A DNA stretch of 64,000 bases, taken from positions 2,728,001-2,792,000 of the forward strand of contig JAAXNY010000011.1 of the NCBI GenBank assembly GCA_013420905.1, read 5' to 3'. Under the pieces are notes generated by a model, which saw only the letters and a list, made by a program, of their open reading frames with translations, searched no databases and was not told where the DNA came from. This DNA is from Collybia mongolica. Its lineage: Eukaryota > Basidiomycota > Agaricomycetes > Agaricales > Clitocybaceae. This document shows positions 25,007-36,880 of this stretch, piece by piece; the stretch's first letter is position 1; each line of letters opens with the position of its first letter. The position numbers and the translations under genes are program-made.

Positions 25007-26288
25007 ATGAACCCACCACTGTATGTCAAGCGCGTCCACTCTACCCCAACCGCCTTTCGACAGGCCCCCACGGCCACCTTGGCTGTCTTGCCCAACGAAA
25101 TGATGCAAGAGATCATAGATTATATATCTACTACCAACACTTCAATCGTCTCGCTTTCCCTAATATCTCGCTCGTGGTTCCAATATTTACGCAGCTCCGA
25201 CTCCCGATTCACCTGTATACACCTTCACACCAAGAATATTGCACGGTTCTTCACCCTCCTGGAATCACCTCTGTGCTCGTTTCGACCAATGGTTCGTCAA
25301 CTCTATTTTGATTTTGTTGTAAGAAGGATTCTGCAAGCCGTTCAAGTAATCATTCATGCAATCCTGACCAAATCATACACTGCACATCCCCTCCCAACTC
25401 GTGCCAATCATCCAAAGTCAACTCTCATGAAAATCAAACAATCCGTGGCCAAGTTCCTGACGCTAAGGGTCAAAGAATGTCATTTGTTGAACATCGTCTG
25501 CCTATTCTCCTCTTTGGAACATCTTCAAGTCGAATTAATGGCAATTGAATCGAACATCCCAGACTTCCCCGCACTGCCATCTATTTCTCCAGCACTCAAA
25601 TCAGTCACTATCATCTGCAACAGCTCTCCGTCCAGATCTTCAAAGGAGGATACATATATCCCGCCCGAGTGGAGACGCTTCCTAAAGTGGGTTCGCTCAA
25701 ACAAAATATACACTATTCGACATTTATACCTCACCCATATGGCGTCGTGGGACTATAGAGCAGCTGAAATGCTCGTAAAGTCGCAAGGAACCTCCCTCAA
25801 ACACTTGCACCTCGGATTCCACGGTTGTGAGTGAACGCGATGCCATCTGTTCTCTCAGCATGGTGACATTTTCCTGTTCTAGCTGACTCTCCACCACCTC
25901 GTAAGAGCATCGGTTTTGAGGTCAACCTCAATTCTCTGCACTTCGAGGTCATCCATGCCGGGATGTCGGCAATCGCTGCTGATGTCCTCTCGAAAATTTT
26001 ACCGACGAATATTGTAACCATAGGCCTGGATATAGAGCACAAATTATTTCGCAACAATTTGAACTGGATAATTTCGAGCGGCTCGCTGATACTCTGAAAA
26101 CCCGAGGCTTCACGAAACTGCGCCGAATTCACGTGAGACTGGAGTACGACTTGCCGAAATACAGCTTCACGATGATAGTCGAGATACTGCGTAGTATGTT
26201 CCCAAAGGACATCTTGACAGTAGAGAGCGTACCTTATGAGGAAAGGCATCTCGTGAGAGACGCAACAGATGATTGTCTTCGTTCTTAG
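25007..26288 (+). pseudogene. F-box gene copy D, frameshift in exon 2
   Basis: Exon 1 (25007 to about 25828) starts MNPPLYVKRVHSTPTAF and keeps the F-box (LAVLPNEMMQEIIDYIST, then SLSLISRSWFQYLRSS). It is joined in phase 1 through an intron ending CTAG near 25882 to exon 2, which begins SDSPPPRKSIGFEVNL. After IEHKLFRNN (about 26040-26055) a single T is missing compared with the inverted copy C (TTTT in copy C versus TTT here). The frame therefore ends early at a TGA near 26095. The other frame then carries the remaining conserved part (GFTKLRRIHVRLEYDLPKYS) to the TAG at 26288. A sequencing error cannot be excluded. Confidence 0.7.
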
Positions 26289-26962
26289 GGGGTAGCGAAT
26301 GAATTGAAGAAGTCAACTCCCTATACCCATATACTCTTACATTCAAACTCCTCGAAGCAAAGTCGTATCATAGGTTTCGTCAATTTATCGTGCGTCAAGC
26401 TGCAATCTACCACTTGCACTCACACTGAGCGACATACTCGTCTCTAATCTGCCCATCCCGCCCGCGTCCAATTGTTTCCACATATCTCGGCTTCCACCCT
26501 GGAGCCCACTTCCTCCGTGGCATCTTATTATGCGCTTTTTGTCCTCCATTGGGTTGACGTTCCGAGCGTGCGTCATGTACATGACCCATGATGATCAAAC
26601 TTCATGATATCAAGTACTTAGTATTTCAGTTTAAAATCAAACTATTCGCAGATCAATGAAGCGTCGTATCATTTATAGGGAAAAAAATAGAACGGCTTGG
26701 GTGGGTAAATTGGTTTATATCAAGAGACATTGAATACAGTCGTTGAATTGAGATTGAAAGGCAATAGTGTAACGAATAGCAATCTAATCTAATCTAATCT
26801 TGTTGGCACGTGCACAGATGCCTGATACACTGCGACCAAAGTTGACAATCCTTGTATTTCTGTCTTTCATGGCTGTCCTCGATGGGACATAAGCCATATA
26901 CTTACCCAACGTGTGCCATACTTTCCATAAATCTGTCCTTATAAAGGACACTGTACAGTACG

Positions 26963-28959
26963 ATGGCGTCGCCAATCACCAGTACCTCGTTGCAGGAATC
27001 ACCAAGTCAATCTCCACCACGAGGCTCGAGAACTTTTGATGGTGCAGACATTGACAAGTTTGCGACCTTATTCTCTCCAGCAACACCACACGCCTCCCCC
27101 ACTTTTGAGCCATCTGACATGAAGCCCGCGCCCTTATCGCGCCCAAGGATATATCCCTCTGATACATCAGGATCTGACTCTGAATTCGGTTCGTTCGTCT
27201 CCGTTTCTGCGATGGAAGATCCATTAGCATCACTAGATTTCGAGCTCCCACCAACTATCCAGTCTACGACCCGGCAGGAAACGTATCTTGATGACCACAC
27301 CTCAAACCCAAGTCTCAGCTTTTTTGGAAAGTTTGGCCACGAAGCCAAGATGGCGGCGGAACGAAACAAGCGTGGGGTATTGGATGAGTTATTGTTGCAC
27401 GAAGACGACCCTTTGTATTGGCTGAAGGATGGCTCTGCTTCTCGAACGAATGAAGCTTCATGGCCACAGCAGGAGCCAAGGTTACAGGAACGTCAAGTTC
27501 ACACCGATACTTCAGGTTCAATCCTCGACCTCGATCCGGACTTCTTCACCACACGTACCCCATCAACGCCTCCACCCCAACCCAAAGTATCCCTTCCACA
27601 AACTCCCTCTCGCTCGCCTACCCTACCTGGCCCGGCAACTCTCGCCCCACCCATCGCTGACACAACCTCCGTCTCTCCTCTTGACGACATACATGACCCT
27701 CTATCTGACTCTTCCGCACAGTCGCAGACGCGCCGCCCGTCCTCACCCCGATCTCACTCATACCAAACCGTATCAAGTCTTTCCACACGATGGATGTCGT
27801 CTCTTCTTCCTACCACTAAGCCGACAACTCACTCTACTAGCCCCTCGCTTGAGTCATTGTTTGCATTCGATACCGCTTCTGCCCCACCTCGCACCAAGCA
27901 ACGCTCACGAAGTTCAGACCGGCCACCCGCACATGCTGCGACACTCCCCCCGTACCCAGCTCAGATATCGCATGGAACGCCATTCGGGCGTTCGAACAAA
28001 GCATCACCATTCGCGTCACATGTCTACACACCACCCACAGGCGCACCGGGTTTTGCAGGCGATAGGTATGATTGGGACAAGGGATTTTCAGCCGCACTGG
28101 AGCAGGAGTTGGGTGTCGACGAAAACACCGGAAGAGAGATGAAGGGAGTACTGGGGGAGAGCAAAATTGGGAAGGTCACCGTTAGTCAGTTCATGGAGAA
28201 GAAGAGTGGAAGCGTTGAGTTAAACGGCCGTAAAGCGGCTACAACGCCCGTGCTCAGTATCGCACTCGCTAACACGGTATGCCAAATTTTCCCATTAATA
28301 CGAGTATTTTCTAACCGATCTCCGTGAAGATCCGCCCACACTTGCCCGCTTTAGCACGACTGCCTCGTCGATGGACGTTACTCTATTCCTTAAATCAGCA
28401 TGGAATTTCGCTCAATACCTTGTATTCCCAGTGCGAAGCATATATTGAACCAAAGCTAGGATCTCCTCGCACGCCCGGCATTTTGTTGGTCGTTAAAGAT
28501 GCTGGGGATGCGGTATTTGGGGTGTGGATGGGCGAAGACGGGGTTCATCTGAGCAGAGGGAAGGGATATTATGGAAGTGGCGAAACGTACGTATCTTCGA
28601 CTTTATCGGGTGAAGAGATCTTGACTGTATGCACAGGTTTATGTGGAAATATACTGGAGGAAAACTTCAAGTATTTAAATGGACTGGAAAGAACGACTAC
28701 GTGGCACTTTGTGAGCCAGGATATATATCATTTGGCGGGGGGTGTGTATATCCCTTTTTCAAAGTATTTGTATACTAAACGCGTTTTATTATTCAGCGAA
28801 GGGCACTATGGCCTCTACCTCGATGAAGCTCTTTTCGAGGGATCATCGGCACGATGTCCGACGTTTGAGAACGAACCGTTATGCTCCTCTGGACCTAAGT
28901 CGGCCGGGATGGTTACATTCGAATGTGTAGGATTGGAAGTATGGGGTGTTGAGCCATAA
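26963..28959 (+). CDS. OXR1-like: TLDc-domain protein, OXR1-like oxidation resistance protein
   Basis: The ATG at 26963 opens a long disordered, Ser/Pro-rich N-terminal region of about 430 residues. It contains the segment FFGKFGHEAKMAAERNKRGV and ends near GRKAATTPVLSIALANT. After an intron (about 28276-28330) the C-terminal TLDc domain starts with IRPHLPALARLPRRWTLLYS and QHGISLNTLY. It continues through LLVVKDAGDAVFGVWMGE (about 28490-28540), GSGE, an intron (about 28586-28636), FLWKYTGG and FKWTGKNDYVALCEPGYIS, another intron (about 28740-28797), then GHYGLYLDEALFEGSSA and FECVGLEVWGVEP at the TAA. TLDc proteins such as yeast Oxr1 act in oxidative stress protection and bind the V-ATPase. 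The domain is complete and no defects were seen. The promoter is a compact region of about 130 bp after the F-box cluster repeat. Confidence 0.9.
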
Positions 28960-29276
28960 GGGCTTGTAGTTGGATGCAGGGAGAATCCTGAAGCATACGT
29001 CGTCATAAAAACTGGTTTCGGCAGTGATCGAGGCTTATGGTTGCTTGTACCCAATGCCGTGTCCACTCCAGGATACATAAAGGGAATGCTGTGATCTCCA
29101 ATGACCTTGCATACATGCAAATGAGGGCGCCCTGTCCAGCCAAGCCTCTTATGCCAACGTAGCCTGTGCCTAGCACGGCTTCTATGCCGAGGTTTCGGGC
29201 GAATGCCCAGGTGACCCACATACACATGGTCGTCGACGTGGTTATTTTTGACGTTGATGATGTCCATGTTTCCGTA

Positions 29277-30520
29277 TCACAACAAATGATTATTGTGTGA
29301 AATGGCGCATACGGGGGGTGCCGATGCTGGGAACAGTAACAGTTGGAAATACCGGAAGACCCACTGGTAAAACCGCAATCCCGTTACGTCTTGCGCTCCA
29401 ACTTGGTCCGGATAATAAGGAGCGTTGGAAAATTGAATACAAGTAATGACTGCTGTAAGGTCCGAGATATACATGCCTTCCAGAGGCGCCTCCGTTGTGG
29501 CTCTATTTTAAATAAGTGGAATAGGTGCTTTGCGTTCTCCGAACAGTGTTTCGCATATGAAGCAGGATTCGTGTTGAAAGCACGCTGTGCATTACGCGCT
29601 GGAATCTGAAGGAAAGAGGTAAGTAGCATCTAGGTAGTATGTTTTTTGGAAGACGAACGTATTTAACAAGTCGATATATTCCGGCTACAAGAGTAGTAGA
29701 AGATTAGGGTATTCCAATTAGGACGCTTATGGGACATACTGGGCACGCAAGTAGGACGATGATGTAGGTGGTAGATATTACTGTTTTGTCTCAGTGAGAT
29801 TGGTCGGAAGGGAGCCACAAAAAGATGAAACTCACGGAAAATATAAACAAAGTATAAAATCCCGTCTTTGTAAAGAGTGATGACGAGCCTGTTCCGGGAG
29901 TTGCGGTATCGCTTTAGACCCACATAAAGAGTGAGAATCATAATGACTAGCTCTCATGCCATCAAGTTGAAATGGTACAGTCGATGCAGGGAAATTTACC
30001 CGTTTCGTTGACCATTAGTAGTATGAAGTCCACAATTAGAATTTTGCTGTCTGTAACATAATAACAACCCGGTATCGTCGATGAGGGGGGTGCTTGATCT
30101 GATGATAGAAGTGAATAGAATGACTACCTTTGAACAGACATGGACATACGTTTCAGTGAGCGCAAAAAGAGTGCCAGGATCACAGCAACTGGTATATATA
30201 TAGCCTAAAATGGTGTAAATGGTGTGTCACAGTTTGGGTTGAATAAACTCACAAAGAACAGGCCGACCAGGAATATAAGGATCTTCCTGCTGTTGCTATA
30301 CAGTGCGTACGTTCGCAGTATCATGATCACTGTATTTGGACCAATTCAGCATATTTGACATGGTTTTTCTGCGAACAGACCTTCTGCCATGCCGATACCG
30401 AACGCCGTTGACCCTAGTTCGCCCGATACAAGTTTGAAAAGATGAACACAAAGGTAGGTATGGCCACGTACAGGACGTCACATAATTTAATATTGAGCAC
30501 GTCTGTGTTGGTCTCATAAC
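29277..30520 (-). CDS. DUF6533-like multi-pass membrane protein, partial or decayed
   Basis: Minus-strand exons recall the basidiomycete DUF6533 family of multi-helix membrane proteins of unknown function. One exon at about 30253-30333 reads IMILRTYALYSNSRKILIF and ends at a GTGAGT donor. Another at about 29835-29940 reads TLYVGLKRYRNSRNRLVI then LYKDGILYFVYIF, and ends at GTGAGT. Both fit the helix-loop-helix spacing of the family. A last frame at 29277-29474 (LTAVITCIQFSNAPYYPDQV) may be the C-terminus. I could not find a convincing N-terminal exon with a start codon, nor a clean join between the middle exons. The gene may be intact but missed by eye, or degraded. The coordinates are an outer envelope. 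Confidence 0.42.
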
Positions 30521-32289
30521 TGTGTCATAATATCAGAGTGTCGGCACTGACCTTATATGACAGGTTTGAACTCAGAGAGTCTATGGACGAATGAAGAAAT
30601 CAAATTTTTGGGATATCCATGGGATTTCGGTACCTACAAACCAGGATCAAAGGGACATCGACGAATGTCGGATACCGCGCCAATAGGAAAGCGACTTTCC
30701 CGATTGTCCACCTCGCTTTCCATATGAGTTCGACCTTAATTTAAAGGGGTGACAAAAGTAAACAAGGGAATTGCCTTTAGCACTCGACAGATCGCTTGCC
30801 TCGAGTTCCAGAGTTAAGAAGTAGTCGAAAATCTGATAATTATCACCATGAGAATAAACATGAGGGCAATGAGTTTAGTGGTTTCCCTACCAGAAGTGCG
30901 AGACTGGCGACTGCTCATAAGGCTGAGATGTTTCCAGTTATCACAAGGTTCGGCAACGCACCATTGAGGTACTTTAGGGCGGGAACGAACGTAAGTCGTG
31001 AGTCAACGGTATGAGCGAGTTTAACTGACGTGACAAGATTGTCGGACGGCCGCGATGGTGAAAGCTGAGGCCATGGCGTGGAGGGAGTGGCCAGGAAGGA
31101 ACCGGATATTCGATATCACAGTGTGGCACTTATACAAGTAATCCGATGTGCCAATCACGACCTGCCCATACTCATGACTGCGCTTCATACGGTTCGGGGA
31201 AGCAACCTGTCCCGACACTCCTCAGATCCAGCTCCATCAGATATATTCAGCGCCATCCAATCTTGTAAAGCCATCTCTTCATTTCTTCATCTTGGGCGAG
31301 GTTTTGACTTGACACCGGGTATAGATGGAGTTCATTGAATGGTGAATTTGAGTTTCTGAAGAGTCTGGAAGGATATCATAGCTTGTGCCTCCCGCATTGC
31401 TACTTAACGAAAATGTCACAAATGTAGGGTTCGAGGATCACGTCTACTGAAATGTGTTGGGCTCAATGGCGCTAATCGGTTCCATAAAGCACACAGTTGG
31501 CACAACTGGTCGATGTGTTGCGCCGAGATAGGACATTTGACAATTTCGCGTTTGGTGTGGATCGCAGTCTACTTGTTCCTTTGATCCAGACACGAGTTCA
31601 AGTTTAAGTGCATGTCATTACGCCGGAATTTTGGATGGAGCCCGGATCATTTTATTTAATCAGTTCCGCTGGATGTGGTCGTTTCAGGTGCAGTAACTCC
31701 GAGCGAAGCCTTGTCGTGTTTGGCGGCCCTTTGGGCGGTAAGATATTGGATTTTCGGGATTTAGGACTGGGGCTACCTTCGTCAAGATAATGACATCTAA
31801 GTTTTTTAACTTATTGGAGGTGAAAATTGACTCACACGCTAGTACGCGTGGTAATCTCGTTTTCCATTTGTCGAGAGCGACGATCGGACGGGGTCCGAAG
31901 GTTTCGTCATCACTATGGGAAACACTATAAATATTTTGAACCTCAAGCTAGTGGTGTTTCTTTCGCGGAGAAGAGTGACATATATCACTTCCTGTCATAC
32001 CGTGCGCTACTGTTTGTTTTTCGGCCATTCGGCAAACATAGATTGATGAAACTCATGCTTATTTGTAGTAGTACGGGTTGAGCGGGTAGGGCAATGTGGC
32101 TATAGTTTCTGATGGTTAAGTGGCAACATTTTCAAATTCGAGGGAGAACGCATGCTCGAACAGCGACTCCATAAAGAGGAATAAAATCACTACTGTTTTC
32201 TGGGCAAGAACCGCGGCACGATAACCATGAATAATCAACAGCTACCAATCAAAAACGTCCGAATGAATGAATCCTGTCCCCGCCCATCC
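30521..32289. other. Region of 1.8 kb with no gene recognised
   Basis: Only short frames occur on both strands, none with a family resemblance that I trust. A plus-strand frame at 31608-31790 and a minus-strand one at 31021-31218 each end near plausible splice donors, but nothing joins them into a longer protein. Confidence 0.35.
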
Positions 32290-34004
32290 CTACGCAGATC
32301 CCGCAGCGGCGGTGGCACGAAGCAGCTCATTCACCGACTGCCAGGTTGTAAAAGGTTGTCCAGGAACCCCATCGTCCTTCTCCGTATACAAATGCTCGAT
32401 TCCACCCAGATTCGGGAACATCGCTAACAACGTGCGGAAAACCGGGCCGGGCTGGGCGATCGTTGAGTGCTCGAGAGTAAGCTTTCTGATGAGGTGGTTC
32501 TGGGCCCCGCCCAAGAGCTTCCAATCTACCGGGGCCGCGTGTAGAGGGAGACGGAGCGTTTCGAGTACCGGACACGACTTGATTAAAGGGATGAGCCCCT
32601 TGAGCGTCATGCGCGAGGCTGTGTGTGCTGGTGCGACGGTTACCACAAGATCGGTGAGTGCGGGCCAGGCCTTGGCTACGCCCTCGAGCCAGGTGTCGTC
32701 CAGGTCCTGGAACACCGGCGAGTGTAGTTGGAGTTGCTGCAGCGCCGAGCAGGAGAATAGTACCCGCAGGGTATGTGGGACCAGCGAGCTATCTAGCGGT
32801 GCGTTGAGGTGCAAGCGGTTGGCGGTGATGTTCAGATATACTAAGTTCTTCAGGGCGGGGTGCCACGTCAGGGAGTCCATGAACGACCCGAGCGCAGAGA
32901 CCGGCTCCGTATCGAGGGTGCGGACGCTGAGGGAACGGAACGGGCGCTGCATAGCGGTCACGACTAGCGCCGCCTGGATCCAATTGGGGGCCTCGAAGAC
33001 GAACGTGTGGAGGCGGGGGAACTGCACGTCCCGTGTTGTATAGAAATGCATATGGTTCGGGGGGATCCGCACGAATACGAGGGTGTGAAGGTCGGGGAGC
33101 TTCGCGAGATGAGCGAGGACCTCCTCTGAAGGCGTGGCGGATTTCATGCAGAGCGTATACAGGTGCTTCTGGCTGCAGATGAGCTGGTAGACGGCGGGCA
33201 TGGCGCGTACGGGGGCGTGTTCGAGATCACGGAAGGAGAGGGACTTGATGTTGGGGCATAGACGCTGGAGAGCTACGCATAATAGTTCTAGCGAGCTGTA
33301 GCTCTGCCCCCCACGCTCCGGGATGTCTCCCGCCATAATCGAGGTCTCCGTCAAGCTCGGTCCGAGAAGGATTTGGCCGAATGGTGTCGCTGCGACATCG
33401 ACGACCCACGACCGACTATATACGATAGTTTGAAGGTTTGGGAAGAGCGTTCGGGCGGGTCGATAGGCAGTGAGCTCGGCGATGACATTTGCGTGGATGT
33501 CACATCTTCGATGGTTGAGGTTGGGATGCACGCCTTCCAGCCTGCGAATCCGACGTGCATAAAAGTCGAATCTGGGCCAGTCATTTTGGCTGAGGGGTCG
33601 ACGGAACGACTGACGACGTGTCAGTCCGTTGAACGTGGCGCGAGAAGTAGTCGACTCACCAGAACTTCCCACGTCCCACCGACTTCCCTTTTAGCTGTTG
33701 GACTCCTCATCCATAAATCGCGGGGAAAGCACTGGAGGAGAGGTATTAGGTCTCTTTGTTCTTTCCACAATGAGTTGAGCGACGGCTCTGCCGATGAGTT
33801 AGTTCAGTCGACTTGGAGCTTGGGGTCTGAGGACCATTAGCACCACTGACCTGTGAATACTCGAGCTGTCCTCGCAAGGCCTGTCAACGTGGACGCGTCG
33901 AGGAATCCGCATATGAGAGAAACGATTTCAAGGCTCGTAGTCCAGCCTGCCGCGATTGGGAGGTCTTCAAGTTCCTGTGTAACAATAACGGGATTGCTAG
34001 TCAT
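32290..34004 (-). CDS. F-box / leucine-rich-repeat-like protein
   Basis: The ATG at 34004 begins MTSNPVIVTQELEDLP. Exon 1 (about 33866-34004) carries the F-box-like helix SLEIVSLICGFLDASTLTGL. After an intron a second exon (about 33709-33790) reads EPSLNSLWKEQRDLIPLLQ then CFPRDLW, a signature of the large agaric F-box family. Exon 3 starts near QNDWPRFDFYARRIRRLEG (about 33590) and is open to the TAG at 32290. It encodes about 430 residues of leucine-rich-like repeats, for example LFPNLQTIVYS, CPNIKSLSFRDLE, LPDLHTLVF, ALKNLVYLNITANRL, and CPVLETLRLPL. It is expected to be a substrate adaptor of an SCF ubiquitin ligase. This F-box type differs from the 19-26 kb cluster in length and sequence and is not part of that tandem family. 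Base composition is notably CpG-rich. No defects were seen in exon 3. Confidence 0.82.
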
Positions 34005-36880
34005 AGTGTTGAAATCGTGTATCGATCACTGAACCCTGGTTGTAGCACTATGTCGCAGATTGAGCTGAGAGTGTTCTTGGAAGATGTTGTGTGTAATTAA
34101 AATAAAAGGTCGGGGCAGTGACCACGTGCACGTGTGTGGGTGGATAGATGGGGAAAGCATTTGGCGTTCGCTCTTTGATTAACCTCCAGCGACTCTCCAA
34201 GTCTGAAGATACAATATGAAGGAACATAAAGAGAGAGGAACCAGAAGAAGAACATTTATTCAGATCAGGTGATGCCTCCAGACTCATATAAAGTTCATTG
34301 GACTGGGCAGCTTCATACCAACTGTCTTCGTATCACGAATCACTCAATCATCAAACGAATTTACATAAGAACCCTGGAGATAAGTAATATCCAGGGTGCA
34401 GATTTTATGTGAAGAACTCGACGAAGCCAGGAGTTTCTTAGGGAGTCAATGTTGGACTATATGCCATTAAGTATTTCGGTGCAACATCGAATTTAATTGC
34501 CACATAATATTCTGACTCGCAAGCCTTTCTCAATACCGATCTCTTCGTTTTCAGTCCATGATAATGCAAATTGGTAGCGTGGATCTGGAGAGGAAGAGCC
34601 AGCTAGCGATACGTACCGCATGCCAAGGGTGACCGACAAGAGCAGGTTAGCACATACGTCCTGCGAGTCAATTGGGCGCAGAGATCGAGTACCAACATGT
34701 ATCGCGAAATTTCCGGAACGATCGAAAGCCAGTCATAAAAGCTGTATTAATATCATCAACGAGTACATGTTGAATTGAGAGCGTAGGATAAAGACAGTGA
34801 ATCAGAACTCCCCCCGTACCGTTAACTCACGATTGTACCGTGCCTGGGAAATGCAATTGTAGAATGACGCACTTGCCGGGGCTGGACGCGTCTCGCAACG
34901 CGCTACAGTGAGCGGGGTCATTTGGAATGTCGATCCTGGGAGCCTGCAATTTAGACAAGGGACCGATGCCTTATGCGACGAAGCCTCGGTGGATGCTACT
35001 GTTTCATCAGAGGGACAGTGACGAGTCTACCCGCACTTTGAGGTTGAGGAGCCGGATTGCGAACAGCCATGCTTGGATTCAGAGGGGGATGATGATAAGG
35101 ATATTGCTCGCGTTGCCATATTCAATTTGGATGAGGGACGGGTTACAGGTATTCATGCAATATACCCCGACTAGACTTGAAGTATGCAATGGTAGAGCTC
35201 TTGTATCGTCTGCAGTTGCGATTGTGGATGTGGACATATTTTGGTTAAGGTCAGGTTTGTCCGGAGCTTTCCGAGCGACCTCTTCCTGTACTTTCATGTA
35301 GATAAGAAAGCTTCATGCATCCTATCGTCCTATCCAGTTTGTACTACTTAGAGAAAAAGAAACACTCTGAATGCTACTTGAAGCGTCACCAAGGATGGCT
35401 GGGAAAACCAACCTTTGCCTCAATTTCATTGCGACCCCAACTCCCAGGTCCGCATCAACTCGCCCAGCCTATGTTCAACATTTCTCTTTATACCTAGTTA
35501 CTTTCCAACCCAAAAGAAGGATATATATCAGATGCCAGTCTAACCCTACCGGCGCACAAAAAAAACGGTTCAGCCAGAATCTCATTTATGGGTAGGTGGT
35601 AACCAACGTATCCGACACTACGATTTATGGTTTCTCCGGAGTCTCTGCTGGTTCACGCCCGCAGTCTCGCGGTCGACGACGCTCAGAAGGTCTAAGGAGC
35701 CCATACAATAGAAGGCAAACGCAAGCCTAGGGAGATTCTGGCGCCATTCTTCACCACGCCACAAGCAAATGTATGAAATGCGACTGACTCGAACGGCGCT
35801 CATGAAATTTAGCGTTGGAGGGTTTGTCGCCGAAAGAGCGTTCAGTTGCTACTCAACGGGGCGGGGGACAGGTTAGAGTATAGCATGGGTGAGCATACGT
35901 CTTGTCCACACGTGTCTAAATGCGTTTCGATCCTTAACGAGAAGTACGGTTGCGTTAGTATCTCATCGACATCCGCTGAGGCCGACCAACAGAGATCCAT
36001 ACCCGACATTACTCAAACCTTCAGCCACGACCCGGCTTCCAGAACATCGGCGAACAAACCGCCACTATCTGGAACGATACCCATGCACCACCGAATCTTC
36101 TTTTTCGATATCTCAGGATCCATGTTTTGGCTCTGGTCCCACAACGTTCTTGCTCCTAACGTTGGGGAATACTATATGGAGACAACATGCGACGTGCAGA
36201 CCTACGACGGACACGAGATGCTGGCGAAGGTATGTTAATTCTCCGCACCTCGTCAACTTCCCCCTTGTAACCCAACTTGATGCCAGTCACATCTTGCCAC
36301 ATAATACTCGGAGGGCCGATGCCCACCTGAGCAGAGGAAGACGAGCACCGTGAGTTTCACAAAGACAACATCCCTCATGGGGTTGAAGATACTGCAATGG
36401 TGGTTACCATCTGTGTTCGCCGTTTGATATCGCTCATCAGCATTACCCACATTTTAACACTGCTCTTCGCCGGAAGTACGAAATTCCGCCTCACTCCACA
36501 GTAGCCTTGGCCAAAGCTCTCATGGCCGTCGTTCGTATACGGCGACTACGACACATCATCGATAACAACGTTCGACTTCAAGCATCTTTTCGGGTGGTGT
36601 GGTTGAATTTGGGAATTGAGGAGACAACGAGCGCTCATCAAATTCCGACTCCTACTCCACGACTAGACCACGAGGTTGGCGAACATCGAACATGAGGTAC
36701 TTTATCGTACCGTACAAGGGTCAATGCTTTTGTTCGCCTGAGCGACATCTCGCCTCGATCGCACTATCCAGTCCGACCATCACATATTCGTCAAAATAAG
36801 GCCCTATACAGGGGTAATAAATACACTCGGTTTCATCTCCGGACCAAGTACGCGTGGCACATTGTCATGGACTTAATTAT
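34005..36880. other. Region of 2.9 kb with no gene assigned
   Basis: Two plus-strand frames (34927-35301 and 35846-36238) are longer than most random frames here, and the second ends near a GTATGT-type donor. I do not recognise their products and their overlapping frames give no clear choice. The region may hold a decayed gene. A promoter for the F-box gene (-) should lie just above 34004. Confidence 0.3.

Larger units (their letters stand above)
24400..26830 (+). repeat. Segmental duplication, right copy
   Basis: This is the partner of 22120-24260. Its 5' part has about 280 extra bases (about 24440-24720) holding a duplicated hairpin unit. It keeps the ancestral order exon 1, intron, exon 2, 3' flank. 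CTAATC-type microsatellites occur near 24815-24830 and 26781-26800. Confidence 0.78.

Noticed and set aside
32267..33043. 258-codon plus-strand frame inside the F-box gene at 32290-34004
   Set aside because: It is antisense to a longer minus-strand frame that has clear F-box and leucine-rich features.
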